DNA of 64,000 nucleotides from Actinernus sp. WN-2022 (GCA_030867875.1 JAOWCC010001589.1:145983745-146047744); one strand, 5' to 3'; shown: positions 50,560 to 60,489, counted from the first letter of the stretch. Notes: generated by a model from the letters alone, not told the origin. Made by a program: numbers and translations.

Positions 50560-51620
50560 CGTCTAGGTACGAACAGAATTCCTTTTGGTGGTAGTTCTGT
50601 ATCCCTAGGAATGACTTGTAGCTCTTCACGAACGAATCCACGTTTGGGTGCGTCCTTCTCCCCTTCTCGCTTCGCAAGGTAGTAAAGCACAGGCTGTCCC
50701 GAAGATACTACACTTCGCGAAATGGTGTGTATTTGCAAACTCCACACAGGATCAGTAGCTCTACGTTTTTCACCTCCTTCCAATTCTCCTGGTGCGTAAA
50801 GATATCGAACTAGAACGTCGAATGGTAGACGCTCTTCTCTCAATCCAACGGTGCGCGAATACGTAGGAGTCTTAAGATCTACTTGTTGCGCCACCACAGA
50901 ATTCAAAGGCTCTTTACCAGTCAACCGAGTCACCTCACTATTCATAGCTTTGATAACCATTGGTAAACGAACTACCCATTCTCTACTACGTTCATCTGAT
51001 CCTTCCGAAGTAAGTACCATCTCTTGTGCATACTGATACCCAAACAATCTCTCGGCTAGAGTTCTATTTGCTCTTTCAACAAAACTTTGCGCTCTATGAT
51101 TACCAGCCTCACCTCGTTGAACTTTCGTACCATGTAGTTCTAGCGTTTCAGACATACGTCCCATGAATTCTCTACCAGGATCTACTTGCAAAGTCTTTGG
51201 CCATTCTAGTGGACTACGTTTATAGATTCGTTCGAATGCCGCAGAAACTTCACCACTATCTTTAGATGCCAAAGGTTCGGCTTCTTTGTATCGAGAAGCT
51301 ACATCGATTACCACTAATGCATACTTATATAGTTTCCTTCCACGTCCTGGCCGATCGTGTGGTAGAAATATCAAATCAGCTTGGTGGACTTCATTTGGTT
51401 TCGATACAGTCCAATGTGGTCGTGGAATGTGTTTTGGTGGTGGTAGATATATTTGCCACATAGATTGCTTTTCCAACCAACTCCTAGCCACGTCTTCTGA
51501 TGCTTTCGCTGCTACCGATAGCTTACCAATTGCAGAGTGACCTTTCCAATAGCCCATAGGACCATAGAAGATATTCGCAAGTTTAGAATCCATCATACAT
51601 CTATACGTCCCAACCTTCAA
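50556..51620 (-). CDS. int: Retroviral-type integrase, copy 2
   Basis: The 354-residue enzyme keeps D82, D147 and E182 in the D,D-35-E pattern. It is three residues longer than copy 1 because of an insertion in the C-terminal barrel (LAKREGEKDAP). All other differences are single conservative changes. It overlaps the polymerase stop by 4 bp, as in copy 1. The intact frame, and the complete ends around it, mean this copy could still be mobile in principle. Confidence 0.92.
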   Translation of the reverse strand: MKVGTYRCMMDSKLANIFYGPMGYWKGHSAIGKLSVAAKASEDVARSWLEKQSMWQIYLPPPKHIPRPHWTVSKPNEVHQADLIFLPHDRPGRGRKLYKYALVVIDVASRYKEAEPLASKDSGEVSAAFERIYKRSPLEWPKTLQVDPGREFMGRMSETLELHGTKVQRGEAGNHRAQSFVERANRTLAERLFGYQYAQEMVLTSEGSDERSREWVVRLPMVIKAMNSEVTRLTGKEPLNSVVAQQVDLKTPTYSRTVGLREERLPFDVLVRYLYAPGELEGGEKRRATDPVWSLQIHTISRSVVSSGQPVLYYLAKREGEKDAPKRGFVREELQVIPRDTELPPKGILFVPRR

Positions 51621-51625
51621 CAGAT

Positions 51626-51695
51626 AAAAAAAAAAAAAAAGAAGAATAAAGAAAGTCGTTGCGTGACCCTCTTCATTCTTCCTTTTTCTTTTTTT
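51626..51695. repeat. A/T-tract-flanked hairpin, internal copy L of copy 2
   Basis: A run of A, gaagaataaagaa, gtcgttgcgtgacc, tcttcattcttcc, T-rich tract. Same place and orientation as 21600-21671; the loop word gtcgttgcgtgacc is unchanged. Confidence 0.75.
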
Positions 51696-51840
51696 AGTAA
51701 CTTACTAGTAGCTTAGGGTGACTTACTAGTAGCTTAGGGTAACTTACTAGTAGCTTAGGGTAACTTACTAGTAGCTTAGGGCAACTTACTAGTAGCTTAG
51801 TAGTAGCTTAAGTAGCTTACTAGTAGCTTAGTAGTAGTAT
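51696..51840. repeat. 21-bp minisatellite
   Basis: About five units of cttactagtagcttagggta with small variants, at the position of the 32-bp array in copy 1. The repeats share tagtagctta but differ in period and order. Confidence 0.8.
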
Positions 51841-52269
51841 CTATATCCATTTACTAATAGTGTATCCGACGCCTAGCATTCCACCACCAACGTAGAGCAA
51901 CTCGCCAGTCTTCTGATTGTTTGAGGGGTTGTAGTAGTCAGATAAGCGGGGTTCTTTCATCTCTTTGAGCCGTTTTAGCGCCTTACGTAACCTATCGGAT
52001 CGTACTAAGGCTTCGTTGGTATCTCTTTGATCGTTGTGTGCTTTGCGTTCAAGACCTTCCTGCTCTTGTGCATAGTCATATAAGCTTTGACGTTTGATTC
52101 TATACGCTTTCATTTCACGTTCTAGTTTTTCGGTGGCCCTATCGTGTCTCTCTCGTTCTGCATCTACATCACCAGCCTTTCCAAGCATTCTAGCTAGTAT
52201 GCCACCACCAGTAAATGCCGTTGCATTCAAGATAGCCCCGAAAATGGCCATTCCAATTGCTGCTGCCAT
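51841..52269 (-). CDS. Small virion-type protein with two hydrophobic ends, copy 2
   Basis: The 142-residue product equals the one at 21826-22254 except for a handful of replacements (for example KAGDVDAER, RLRKALKRL, YYNPSN). Hydrophobic N- and C-terminal parts and the charged central helix are kept. The minisatellite ends exactly at its stop, so array changes do not alter the protein. Function unknown; virion membrane component suspected. Confidence 0.7.
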   Translation of the reverse strand: MAAAIGMAIFGAILNATAFTGGGILARMLGKAGDVDAERERHDRATEKLEREMKAYRIKRQSLYDYAQEQEGLERKAHNDQRDTNEALVRSDRLRKALKRLKEMKEPRLSDYYNPSNNQKTGELLYVGGGMLGVGYTISKWI

Positions 52270-52496
52270 TACGGTTTGGGTTTGGGCTTTTCTTTCTCAA
52301 GTTGTTTCTCAAGATATTCCTTTGCGTATAAGCTACCAAGTATCACGGCAGTCCACTTCGCGTAATTCACTAGGGAAGAAGAAGGATCGCTAAGCATAGA
52401 TTCCTTGGTAGTCTTTTTTACGATCCACCCAATACCAGCAGCGAGTCCAACGATTTTGACTGCATCGGTTGCCGTCTTCGTCAATTCCTTCTCCAT
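52269..52496 (-). CDS. Small membrane protein, copy 2
   Basis: The 75 residues match copy 1 except for S to L and V to L changes and the last six residues (KPKPKP here). The two hydrophobic stretches are identical in pattern. It touches its downstream neighbour by one base. Confidence 0.65.
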   Translation of the reverse strand: MEKELTKTATDAVKIVGLAAGIGWIVKKTTKESMLSDPSSSLVNYAKWTAVILGSLYAKEYLEKQLEKEKPKPKP

Positions 52497-52533
52497 CTAG
52501 ATATATACTACTATGGTCTCGAGTCTTTAAGTG

Positions 52534-52881
52534 TTACTCCATGTCTAGTGCCGTTGGCTTTGCCGGAGCTGCAGGTTGTGTCGTGCTAACGGCAGCAGCT
52601 CGCGTGTTGCCATCTACATACTTCTTGTACGCAAAGTACGTGCCAAACAATGTAGCGCCAGTACCGATGACTGCGAGAATAGTCAGGTTTTCGAACCGAC
52701 CTTTCTCTACGTCAGTTTCTTTACATGATTCGCTTTCGCGCATCAACTCTCTCTTTTGAGCTTCTTTAGCGAGTTTGTTGCTTAACGCTAGTGCTTTTCC
52801 AGCTGCGACGCGCTTTGGGTTTTTTATCTTAGTTGGTGCAGTCGTCGGAGGATTCGCAGTTATCTGGTCCGCTTCTTCCAT
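52534..52881 (-). CDS. Single-span membrane protein, copy 2
   Basis: The start is at 52881 (MEEADQITANPP), in line with copy 1; 115 residues. The segment before the membrane span (ALALSNKLAKEAQKRELMRESESC) is quite different from copy 1, whereas the span (LTILAVIGTGATLFGTYFA) and tail to DME are identical. This patchiness suggests exchange with another lineage or a tolerant linker. Confidence 0.65.
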   Translation of the reverse strand: MEEADQITANPPTTAPTKIKNPKRVAAGKALALSNKLAKEAQKRELMRESESCKETDVEKGRFENLTILAVIGTGATLFGTYFAYKKYVDGNTRAAAVSTTQPAAPAKPTALDME

Positions 52882-53377
52882 CTTGATTCGGTATAGTAGG
52901 TATATGTGGAGGTTCAACAGTTGTACCAGGAATGACTACATGACCAGATATGTGGAATAGAACGCTAGCTAGAGCTACAAGGCGACCTGCTTTGAGCGAT
53001 AGTAGACCAGTCGCAGCACTGATTTCGTTGCGGACTAGAGGGTCTTCTTGTAGGTCCTTGATCAGGGCTTCTTGAGAATCTATTGGTACTAGGTAGGCAA
53101 CTAGGCGGGTAGCTAGACGCGTCACACCGTCAACTAAGCCTTTCGTTACTTGCTGAGCTAGGACGGCCTGATACCTCCTATACAACTTGTTTACCTCTTT
53201 CTCGGGAAGCCTAGAGATGTCCCCTAGGGAAAAGTTCTTACCTAAGTATTCTTTCGTTACGCCTGTTGCGGCTAAGATCGAAAGTGATTCGCGATTGTCT
53301 GACGTAACGTCTAGATCGGTTGGTGGTGGGCCTGTTACGTCCTCACCGAATATCTCGAGTATTTCCTTATCAGTCAT
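52829..53377 (-). CDS. Conserved viral protein of unknown function, copy 2
   Basis: The 182-residue product matches the one at 22820-23371 nearly throughout, with one residue fewer in the hydrophilic tail. KEVNKLYRRYQAVLAQQ is kept. It overlaps the ATPase gene start-side by 8 bp and the following membrane-protein gene by about 53 bp. Confidence 0.65.
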   Translation of the reverse strand: MTDKEILEIFGEDVTGPPPTDLDVTSDNRESLSILAATGVTKEYLGKNFSLGDISRLPEKEVNKLYRRYQAVLAQQVTKGLVDGVTRLATRLVAYLVPIDSQEALIKDLQEDPLVRNEISAATGLLSLKAGRLVALASVLFHISGHVVIPGTTVEPPHIPTIPNQDGRSGPDNCESSDDCTN

Positions 53378-53990
53378 AATATGTTATAGATGCTGGGAGC
53401 TCTAACACTACCTCGAAAGGATGGCGGAGACAGAAGCACATGCGAGCAAACTTATGGGATCCAAGTATCATTCGTAACTCTTTGCATTCTTGCGAGCCTC
53501 CATAATCCTCAAATATCCTTTTGCCATCTACAGCCGATGCTGTATGGAACGCTATTACTATAGCTACGTTCTCACGGAAGGGTTTACATATGCTCGTTAG
53601 TTGTTGGGACAGCACCCAAACGGAAATCCCTATATGTCGTGCAGAAAAGGCTAAGTCCACTAGCTTGTCAGTTCGTTTCTTGACGTCCTTCGATGCGGCG
53701 CAATCGTCGAGAATCAATAGAGTATTGGTACCGGACCAAAATGTTGCGCAAATACTCAAAGTAGCATCGATGGCATCCTGCGGTGGTGATATGACGAAGA
53801 AACGAGGATCTCGATTTGCAAATCCACGATAAGTTTTGTTGTGGGCATACGTAGGACAAATCAGTACTATGTAATCGAACTTACCACGAAATGATCCACG
53901 AAGTTGTTCTATGAGAAATGCAGTCTTCCCACAATTCGTTGGACCGACTATGAGTGCGTTGAACGGTACGTGCTCTACGAGAGAATCCAT
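53370..53990 (-). CDS. A32/FtsK-HerA-type packaging ATPase, copy 2
   Basis: The 206 residues include Walker A VGPTNCGKTAF and Walker B TNTLLILDDCAAS unchanged from copy 1, with four or five conservative replacements elsewhere. It should power DNA entry into the capsid. It adjoins the capsid candidate at 53990. Confidence 0.88.
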   Translation of the reverse strand: MDSLVEHVPFNALIVGPTNCGKTAFLIEQLRGSFRGKFDYIVLICPTYAHNKTYRGFANRDPRFFVISPPQDAIDATLSICATFWSGTNTLLILDDCAASKDVKKRTDKLVDLAFSARHIGISVWVLSQQLTSICKPFRENVAIVIAFHTASAVDGKRIFEDYGGSQECKELRMILGSHKFARMCFCLRHPFEVVLELPASITYYD

Positions 53991-55225
53991 CAGTATAATA
54001 TACTCTGCAGAGATCTGTTCAATATCGTGACCTGAGCATCCGCAAGGACATAGATGTGCATTTTCACATTTCCACTTCCCTTAGCAGTTCTATGTATGCG
54101 AATGTCGATGTCCTTTCCACTGCCGGTTTGTGCCAAGCCATCACCATGAACGGTGGAATCTTTTGCTGTGCGACAATCGATTAGAATAGAGAATCTATTT
54201 TCAAAGAACTTCTTTGGAGTCATAGAAGTATTGGGTGTACCAAACCAGCTTCTTGCAGCCTCCCAGAAATCTAGGGGAAGCATGCCGCTTGGAAAGAGTC
54301 TGTTGGGAATCCCATTGACATCTACTTCTACCTTCAAAATATCTGGATTCGAGAATGCTTCACTATCTCGCGTGCCAATGGTAGGTGGATCTATGAATAG
54401 TAGAAGTAGTCCAGCAAAGGATCGTCGTGGAACATTAACGTTTTGAGATATCAAAGTATCAGAGGTTTTAGCGATATCTACTGTTTTGAAGTGAACAGCG
54501 TAGTTGTATAGGAATGCAGTACCTATTTCATATTTGTGAAGTGCACTACTAGCCAGCGTTTCGTTCCTGATTGCTTCGTATTCTAGTTGGATGTTGGTAA
54601 GTTGGTACGTACCTATCTTCGTCGTATCCGATCCAATTACAACCTCGTTGGCAGACGCTAGAGTCAACTCGAATGTAATCGTACTTTCTAAGGCATGTGG
54701 ATATAGGACTCCATGTTGTGTCAGAATGTCAACATCTAATGGAATCCTATACTTTGAACCACATGCAGTTAGGAGCGCGTTGTCTGCAGCAGATGAAGTA
54801 CTTGCGTCACCAGCTTTCGATCGTAGCTTATTCAAGTTCTCTGATTGAATGCCTTGTTGTATTCTAGACTCTCTCTCCTGCGTAGATAGGTATACATCGG
54901 AGTATGTTTGTAGGAGGTCTGGCCTGACAAGGTCTTCTACTGTTTCAGCTCCCATCCTACAGATTCTACGCATGACCAAGCAGCGTCCAACGTTCGAAAC
55001 GACTCTGTTATTCACATGTCCACCAGATAGTACGATGTCGCCCAATAGCGCTAAGCTACCAGGTACTAGTACTACATCTTCTGCTAGCTTTGGGACTTCT
55101 ACATATAGAGTCTCACCTGGATTGGCAGACGATCGAGTGAAAGTCTTCCTATACAAGTCTCGTGGAGCCTTGAGTGCATGAGGCTCTCTTCGTACTTGTG
55201 TGGGATCCAATATTGATGAGATCAT
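53990..55225 (-). CDS. Probable major capsid protein, copy 2
   Basis: Start at 55225, 411 residues, differing from copy 1 in only a few residues (A to V, Q to E, A to T, I to V). This is the best conserved long protein of the element next to the ATPase, as expected for a capsid shell subunit. The fold assignment is inferred from context, length and beta-rich pattern, as for copy 1. Confidence 0.65.
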   Translation of the reverse strand: MISSILDPTQVRREPHALKAPRDLYRKTFTRSSANPGETLYVEVPKLAEDVVLVPGSLALLGDIVLSGGHVNNRVVSNVGRCLVMRRICRMGAETVEDLVRPDLLQTYSDVYLSTQERESRIQQGIQSENLNKLRSKAGDASTSSAADNALLTACGSKYRIPLDVDILTQHGVLYPHALESTITFELTLASANEVVIGSDTTKIGTYQLTNIQLEYEAIRNETLASSALHKYEIGTAFLYNYAVHFKTVDIAKTSDTLISQNVNVPRRSFAGLLLLFIDPPTIGTRDSEAFSNPDILKVEVDVNGIPNRLFPSGMLPLDFWEAARSWFGTPNTSMTPKKFFENRFSILIDCRTAKDSTVHGDGLAQTGSGKDIDIRIHRTAKGSGNVKMHIYVLADAQVTILNRSLQSILY

Positions 55226-55259
55226 GTTGAATATAACTATATATGTAGATATGTTTAAC
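55226..55259. promoter_or_regulatory. 34-bp divergent promoter, copy 2
   Basis: Identical to 25220-25253, with aatataactatatatg between the capsid and membrane-protein starts. Confidence 0.6.
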
Positions 55260-56354
55260 ATGACCTCTGAGGGTAGGTATGATGAAAGAACTGATGAAGC
55301 TGAAAGAGGAAGAGACTACGACAACGATGATACTGTCAATGAAGAAGCACGGAAATTGGCGTCAGACTCTACGAATGTGGATCCGAGTGAATCACTCAAC
55401 CTGAAAACTAGACGCGACTTCGCCAAGGAAGGTGCTCGACCAAAGAATCGGGAAACCTCGTTTACCGTAGAAGATAACGATTACTTCGACGAACTCGTTG
55501 CGGAGGATGAGGATAGAATCAAACATCCGAAATTTAGCGATCGCCGCGTAGTCTTCAAAACAGGCACATTGGATGAAATGAAACAAATGCTATTCGATAC
55601 TGTATGGAAACACTATGTGGATGTAGGGATTCGTGGAGGATTCCTTGAGATAACTGGAATATGGGAGGCCAATAAGGAACTGGCTAGAATCTATCTTCAC
55701 GTACTTGGAAGTAAAGAGAAGCCCATACCTTTGACCACAGTGAAGGGTGAAAGATATCAAAGTATGGGTAAAGATCTCAAATTTGCCCTAGGTCCTACAA
55801 ATGCAGAAAGAGAAGACCAAGTCATCCAAGGTCAAGAAAAGGCCGCCGAACATCTCAAAGTAGAAGATAGCATACTTCAAGACCTAACGTCAACTGAGGA
55901 TCAGAAGGAAGCGGCTAAGAAAGAGAAAGTACACATCCATAACGAAATAGAATTACTCGAACGTCAAGAGGGAGCCATACTAGAACGTATGTCGCTACGT
56001 GAAAGGATCAAATACATTTTTAGAAAGCATGGAATGACTGTTCTTGCAGTGGTAACTTCTATTGGCGCTATCGTTAGTACGATAGTTTCCCTGTTGTCGA
56101 AATCCGTACCAAAACCAATAAAGACTGGTATTGATAAAGCAGCAGATGCAGTAAAGAAGGGATTGCAAACGACTGGGGGGTTGTTGAAAGAAATGGGAAA
56201 GAAACTTGGACAGATCCTACCTGGAATGATTGGATCGATTGCGAGTTTCATATTTACTATGGCTGGTAAAGCTCTGGGAGTACTAGCACAGAACGTTTGG
56301 TTATTCATCGTAGCAATAGTGGTGATCACGATAGAGCAATACAAACGACGTTAA
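55260..56354 (+). CDS. Virion-type membrane protein, copy 2
   Basis: Start at 55260 (MTSEGRYDER); 364 residues. A patch around residues 60-95 (DFAKEGARPKNRETSF and an extended acidic stretch) differs from copy 1 and is five residues longer, while the coiled coil, the two membrane spans and the Gly/Lys region between them are kept. The variable patch lies in the part most likely exposed. It overlaps the convergent gene by 4 bp. Confidence 0.68.
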   Translation: MTSEGRYDERTDEAERGRDYDNDDTVNEEARKLASDSTNVDPSESLNLKTRRDFAKEGARPKNRETSFTVEDNDYFDELVAEDEDRIKHPKFSDRRVVFKTGTLDEMKQMLFDTVWKHYVDVGIRGGFLEITGIWEANKELARIYLHVLGSKEKPIPLTTVKGERYQSMGKDLKFALGPTNAEREDQVIQGQEKAAEHLKVEDSILQDLTSTEDQKEAAKKEKVHIHNEIELLERQEGAILERMSLRERIKYIFRKHGMTVLAVVTSIGAIVSTIVSLLSKSVPKPIKTGIDKAADAVKKGLQTTGGLLKEMGKKLGQILPGMIGSIASFIFTMAGKALGVLAQNVWLFIVAIVVITIEQYKRR

Positions 56355-58039
56355 CGAAACAACATCCATGCAATTCCAGCTGCGGCAATGGATGTCACTG
56401 CGAGATTAATTTCATGTTGTGGGGCAGCCTTTTGTACGGGATCTTGTTTCTTGTGCGTGACAGCCTTTGGTACAGGAACTCGTTTCTCGAGATGCGGCAC
56501 CAATTTCTTATCTGGTGGTCCTTTCATAGGAAGAGGTAGGTGTCCTTTGCCTTCTGCATTGATGTCGTTAGTGCCTAGCACCATATCTTTCGTAGCTTTC
56601 GGGATTGGATTCTTATAGCCATCTTTCTCACTAAGATAGTACACTAGATTGCTTGGCAATAATCGCACGTCTACAGCTATTGCTAGATCGAGCCTCTTAT
56701 GCGTTGACGTTATAGCGGTAAGATAGTTTTTGTAGCTCACCACTAAGTCGTTTTCGAGAATAGCATCTTCGACTAAGCTCTTAAACTTTTCTTGGACGTT
56801 ATGGCTATCTATGATGGATCCGTTCAAGTCGGCTTGAGCACCAAGTATGCAATGTCCAAAAGCCTCGACAGATCTATTCAACCTACCCAATCCAACAGCT
56901 GTCAAACCCTTTCCGATTGGTGGCGTAAACCAATTGTATTGCTTTCCTTCATGTTCATCGTTCCTAATGAAGGCCACAAGATCGCCCTGATCCTCCTTAC
57001 CTCCTTGGTCTGCAAATAAGTTATGTTTCTGAGGCCATGTGGTTGCACCTTTGTCATAGCTTCGGTCTCCATGGACGTTTACGTATCCTCTCCAACCTGG
57101 GTACAAAAGGAATATATCTCCTAGTCCATTATTCCTACCTCCGTGCCATCGGAAATCTGGTGTTCGAGATATACCGAATTCAATGCACAATTTCTCAAGA
57201 GCTGCTTTGTTATAGAGGTTATCCATTTGCTTGAAATGAGAGTCACCAGGTAAAGGAACTCCATGAGTACCACCAAGTTCACGTAGAATTCTTCGTATCG
57301 TGAAATAAACATGGAATCGTAGGAACCCCTGAACGACTGGTGGATACGTTTTGAAAATAGGATCAAACAATGACACTCCACATCCAGAAGTTGCACACCA
57401 CGTTGCGAAATTCAATTGTTGAGGCCAATATTTGAAATCCGGACCATGTAACCAATGGTAGGACTCATTTGCTGTCATATGCTTTACGACGGTCTCCTTG
57501 AATATATTTGGAACGCCTGCTTTGAACTTATTCTTTGAGGTGGCATATATCCATAGATTAGTGAGATCGATATCTTGTGCCGGTCCAGTAGAAGGAACTG
57601 CTGTAATAGGATACTTCGCACTCCTGTCTAGGGTCAACGTAGATGGGAAACCTTTATGCACATCCCACAACGCATTATCGATGCGTCCTTGAGTGACTGC
57701 AGGTAGCTTGGAGACATCATCGCCGTAAACGACATAGCTAGAATCTCCATCTCGAAACCAAATACTCGTCGAATATTTGCCTGGACCGTTCACTTCCGTA
57801 GAGACAAAGAACTTGTGAAGATCTGCATGTGGGTATTTCTTCTTGAACTTTGCTAATAGATCTGCATTCAATGTTGCAACCTCTCTACTTTTCGCATCTT
57901 CTCTATCTATCCGAGCTTGATTCTCTCTCCTAGCTTGATTCTCAGCCTTTGACCGTATATTAGCATTCGGTGTTGGGAACTCTTCCTCTTCGTCTTTCCC
58001 TTCGTAGCGGTAACTGAAAAGACCTCCGGACCTCCTCAT
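56351..58039 (-). CDS. Large virion-type protein with C-terminal anchor, copy 2
   Basis: The 562-residue product starts MRRSGGLFSYRYEG. Residues about 1-320 are nearly the same as copy 1. Two regions differ: a loop after GGRNNGLGDIFLLY (about residues 325-370) and the tail before the hydrophobic anchor, where the LETHEKRVP repeats of copy 1 are replaced by KRVPVPKAVTHKKQDP-type sequence. The final hydrophobic helix is kept (AGIAWMLF). Function unknown. Confidence 0.65.
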   Translation of the reverse strand: MRRSGGLFSYRYEGKDEEEEFPTPNANIRSKAENQARRENQARIDREDAKSREVATLNADLLAKFKKKYPHADLHKFFVSTEVNGPGKYSTSIWFRDGDSSYVVYGDDVSKLPAVTQGRIDNALWDVHKGFPSTLTLDRSAKYPITAVPSTGPAQDIDLTNLWIYATSKNKFKAGVPNIFKETVVKHMTANESYHWLHGPDFKYWPQQLNFATWCATSGCGVSLFDPIFKTYPPVVQGFLRFHVYFTIRRILRELGGTHGVPLPGDSHFKQMDNLYNKAALEKLCIEFGISRTPDFRWHGGRNNGLGDIFLLYPGWRGYVNVHGDRSYDKGATTWPQKHNLFADQGGKEDQGDLVAFIRNDEHEGKQYNWFTPPIGKGLTAVGLGRLNRSVEAFGHCILGAQADLNGSIIDSHNVQEKFKSLVEDAILENDLVVSYKNYLTAITSTHKRLDLAIAVDVRLLPSNLVYYLSEKDGYKNPIPKATKDMVLGTNDINAEGKGHLPLPMKGPPDKKLVPHLEKRVPVPKAVTHKKQDPVQKAAPQHEINLAVTSIAAAGIAWMLFR

Positions 58040-58080
58040 GTTGAAGCTATACGTATATATAGTTATACCTTCAACATATA

Positions 58081-58746
58081 ATGACGATCCTTACTGTCAC
58101 CACAACCTTGGCTGACCATACTGTCTACTTCGACGACCCTATTCTTATACGGAACATTTCACTAGTCGAGGTCACTTTCGAGAATAGCTGGTGGAACCTA
58201 GAAACGGAGGCTACGTTCGAGTGGGATACCGGAGGCTTAGGGTTCCCATACAAAATCTATCCGGGGTCTCATAATATACGTACACTCAAGCCCTTCTTCA
58301 ATGAAGCTATGTCGAATAAAGTCGTAAGCTTTATAAATAGAGGTAGTAAGAGGGATTGGATCCTAAAGGTTCAGAAAACGATCAAGCTCAGTAAGAATCT
58401 CTGCGAACTATTGGGTATCGAAGGAAATGAAGATGTGGGGGGAAACGTATCGCTAAAAATTGGACACTACGATCTGGTGATCAAAGATATCGACACAATG
58501 TATGTATACTGCGATGGGGTAGATTCCAATTTCTCGCTACTAGAGGGAAAGCGCTCGAATGTACTGGCTAGCTTTAAAGTACGAGGCAGCTGGTTTGACG
58601 TAAATACGTATTCTACAACACCCCCACTACCTGTCCGAGCTCCAGGGACAATGCAAAGCAGCCTTCGCCTTACGATTCGTGATGAGAAAGGCAACGTAGT
58701 AGACTTCCATGGTCGCCCGATACGATACGTGTTGAAGCTTGAGTAA
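58081..58746 (+). CDS. Vertex (penton)-protein candidate, divergent allele
   Basis: 221 residues starting MTILTVTTTLADHTVYF. The first 40 and last 45 residues align well with copy 1 (LADHTVYF, SLVEVT, ENSWWNLE; SSLRLTIRDEKGN, VLKLE), but the middle shares only scattered positions, with small indels. Neighbouring genes on both sides are almost unchanged. Such localised divergence fits replacement by recombination or strong diversifying pressure on a receptor-contact protein. The penton assignment itself is tentative. Confidence 0.45.
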   Translation: MTILTVTTTLADHTVYFDDPILIRNISLVEVTFENSWWNLETEATFEWDTGGLGFPYKIYPGSHNIRTLKPFFNEAMSNKVVSFINRGSKRDWILKVQKTIKLSKNLCELLGIEGNEDVGGNVSLKIGHYDLVIKDIDTMYVYCDGVDSNFSLLEGKRSNVLASFKVRGSWFDVNTYSTTPPLPVRAPGTMQSSLRLTIRDEKGNVVDFHGRPIRYVLKLE

Positions 58747-58765
58747 GTTATACGTATAACGTACA

Positions 58766-59377
58766 ATGGAAGGCGACTCGATTCAACCGTTTCCCTCAGC
58801 ACCAAGTATCTATCCGCAGATCGCTAACGACACTGGAAAGAACTTTAGACTGCAAACGATCCGAGACACGCTTTCGGACATAGAAGTTCAAGAAAGGCAC
58901 TACGAAGGTGTGCGCAAGAAATATGCACGTTCTCAAGGAATAGTTCATGGAATCGCAGTGGCAACTGGAGGTCTATCTGTGATCTTATCTGGATCTGGAT
59001 TGGGCGCAGCGTTGACTGGGGTTGGAATAGTGATTGGTCTACCACTTGGAGTTATTGGTGGGCTATGTGGATTAATTTCAGCATCTACGACCCTTGGAGC
59101 TAAGAAGTTAGGAACGAAGGTTTCTAAGCATGAAAGGACAACTATGTTGGCAAAGGCAAAAATCAATACGATTCGTGATCTAGTATCGAAGGCCTTACGC
59201 GATGAAAACATATCCGACTCCGAATACAGTCTCATCCTGAACGAAGCGAATAAGTATGAGATCATGAGATCTGAAATTCGTCGCAAAGCTTCCATAGGTG
59301 AAAAAAGCACGGATCGGGTTCGAGCCGAACTCAAGCAAGAAGTGCAAAAGGAAATGCGAGAAAAACTTGGAATGTAA
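58766..59377 (+). CDS. Virion-type protein with hydrophobic glycine-rich core, copy 2
   Basis: 203 residues with only about four differences from copy 1 (S to N, V to A, M to T, K to R). The PSAP tetrapeptide near the N-terminus and the hydrophobic region at about 65-115 are preserved. A palindromic gttatacgtataac precedes the start. Confidence 0.65.
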   Translation: MEGDSIQPFPSAPSIYPQIANDTGKNFRLQTIRDTLSDIEVQERHYEGVRKKYARSQGIVHGIAVATGGLSVILSGSGLGAALTGVGIVIGLPLGVIGGLCGLISASTTLGAKKLGTKVSKHERTTMLAKAKINTIRDLVSKALRDENISDSEYSLILNEANKYEIMRSEIRRKASIGEKSTDRVRAELKQEVQKEMREKLGM

Positions 59378-59380
59378 GAA

Positions 59381-60373
59381 TCAACGTTTCCTATGAAAGG
59401 AACGAACATGGTTCTCACTTTCACTTTGCCAAGTCCTACTGCTAGTTAGCCCATGCTTAGTGTAGATTGGTTCGAAGTGGGAATGGTAAGAAGACAACTC
59501 CTTGACAAAACGCTTGACCACATTTCCAAATATGCCACATCGCTTAACGACATCCTTAAAAGACATAGACGATCCGGAGCGACGTAGCACCTCGTAACTT
59601 GCTCCAACGACTTTCGTCTTAAGCATTGATTTGGGGCCTATATTGTTTTCCATTGCCTTAGTAACGACCTCGTGGACTATTTGTTGAACGTCCCTAGGTA
59701 CTCCTACAAGATCTAGTTGTAGGAAAGTCGTTGCAATGTGAGGAACTATGCGCTCGGCATCTAAGTCTACATCAATCTTATCGTCGTCACACAGAGAACG
59801 TATGAAGACCTCTCCACTATGGATGGCTTCGTTTCTTAGTTGCATGAAGCGAGCGACCTCACCTTTAGATCGGACGAATCCACATTGTATGCATGCATGG
59901 TAGAGTAGAGCAGCTAAAATATTTTTCTTAGCATCACTACGCTTGAGACAAACTTTCATTATTTGGGTGAATGCGTCGGCTACGATTCCTAACGTGTTCA
60001 TAGGGAACGATAGGTCATAACTTTGTTCGTAAATAGTGTTGTATGCTCGTAGTTCTTGTAGGAGCGTTCGTCGTTTCAGTTCTATGTCATCATCGCTTTG
60101 CTTTGGTTTTGCGCGGTCTAGATCACTTTGATACTGAGATCCCTCCGGACCTACTATACGCAGTCGAGTAGTAATGATTTCGACCTTCGTTTCTTCACAT
60201 GGTTCAACCTCGGAAACAAGACCACAGGTGGGACATACGAATTCCGTTCCTTGTATTTCAAAGGGGCAGAGACAATCAGGACATGTTTCACTGGCGTTAA
60301 TATGTTCCACTTGTGGTTTGATATTCAGGCTTCTACAAATTCCAGGACCAAACAATCTGATTAGCTCGTCCAT
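59381..60373 (-). CDS. TFIIB-like transcription factor, copy 2
   Basis: 330 residues with the zinc ribbon cysteines (CPDC, CPTC) and both cyclin-like repeats intact. Changes relative to copy 1 concentrate in the linker after the ribbon (ETKVEIITTRLRIVGPEGSQ). The factor probably recruits RNA polymerase to viral promoters. It lies between the internal hairpin and the convergent membrane-protein gene, as in copy 1. Confidence 0.78.
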   Translation of the reverse strand: MDELIRLFGPGICRSLNIKPQVEHINASETCPDCLCPFEIQGTEFVCPTCGLVSEVEPCEETKVEIITTRLRIVGPEGSQYQSDLDRAKPKQSDDDIELKRRTLLQELRAYNTIYEQSYDLSFPMNTLGIVADAFTQIMKVCLKRSDAKKNILAALLYHACIQCGFVRSKGEVARFMQLRNEAIHSGEVFIRSLCDDDKIDVDLDAERIVPHIATTFLQLDLVGVPRDVQQIVHEVVTKAMENNIGPKSMLKTKVVGASYEVLRRSGSSMSFKDVVKRCGIFGNVVKRFVKELSSYHSHFEPIYTKHGLTSSRTWQSESENHVRSFHRKR

Positions 60374-60405
60374 GATACAACTATAGATGTCGTACGTTCA
60401 ATAGA

Positions 60406-60478
60406 AGAAAAAAAAAAAAAAAGGAAGAATGAAGAGGGCCACGCAACGACCTTCTTCATTCTTCCTTTTTTCTTTTTT
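60406..60478. repeat. A/T-tract-flanked hairpin, internal copy R of copy 2
   Basis: A run of A, ggaagaatgaagaggg, loop ccacgcaacgac, cttcttcattcttcc, T-rich tract. It is inverted relative to the unit at 51626-51695, matching the layout of copy 1. Confidence 0.75.
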
Positions 60479-60489
60479 CGTGGCTATTC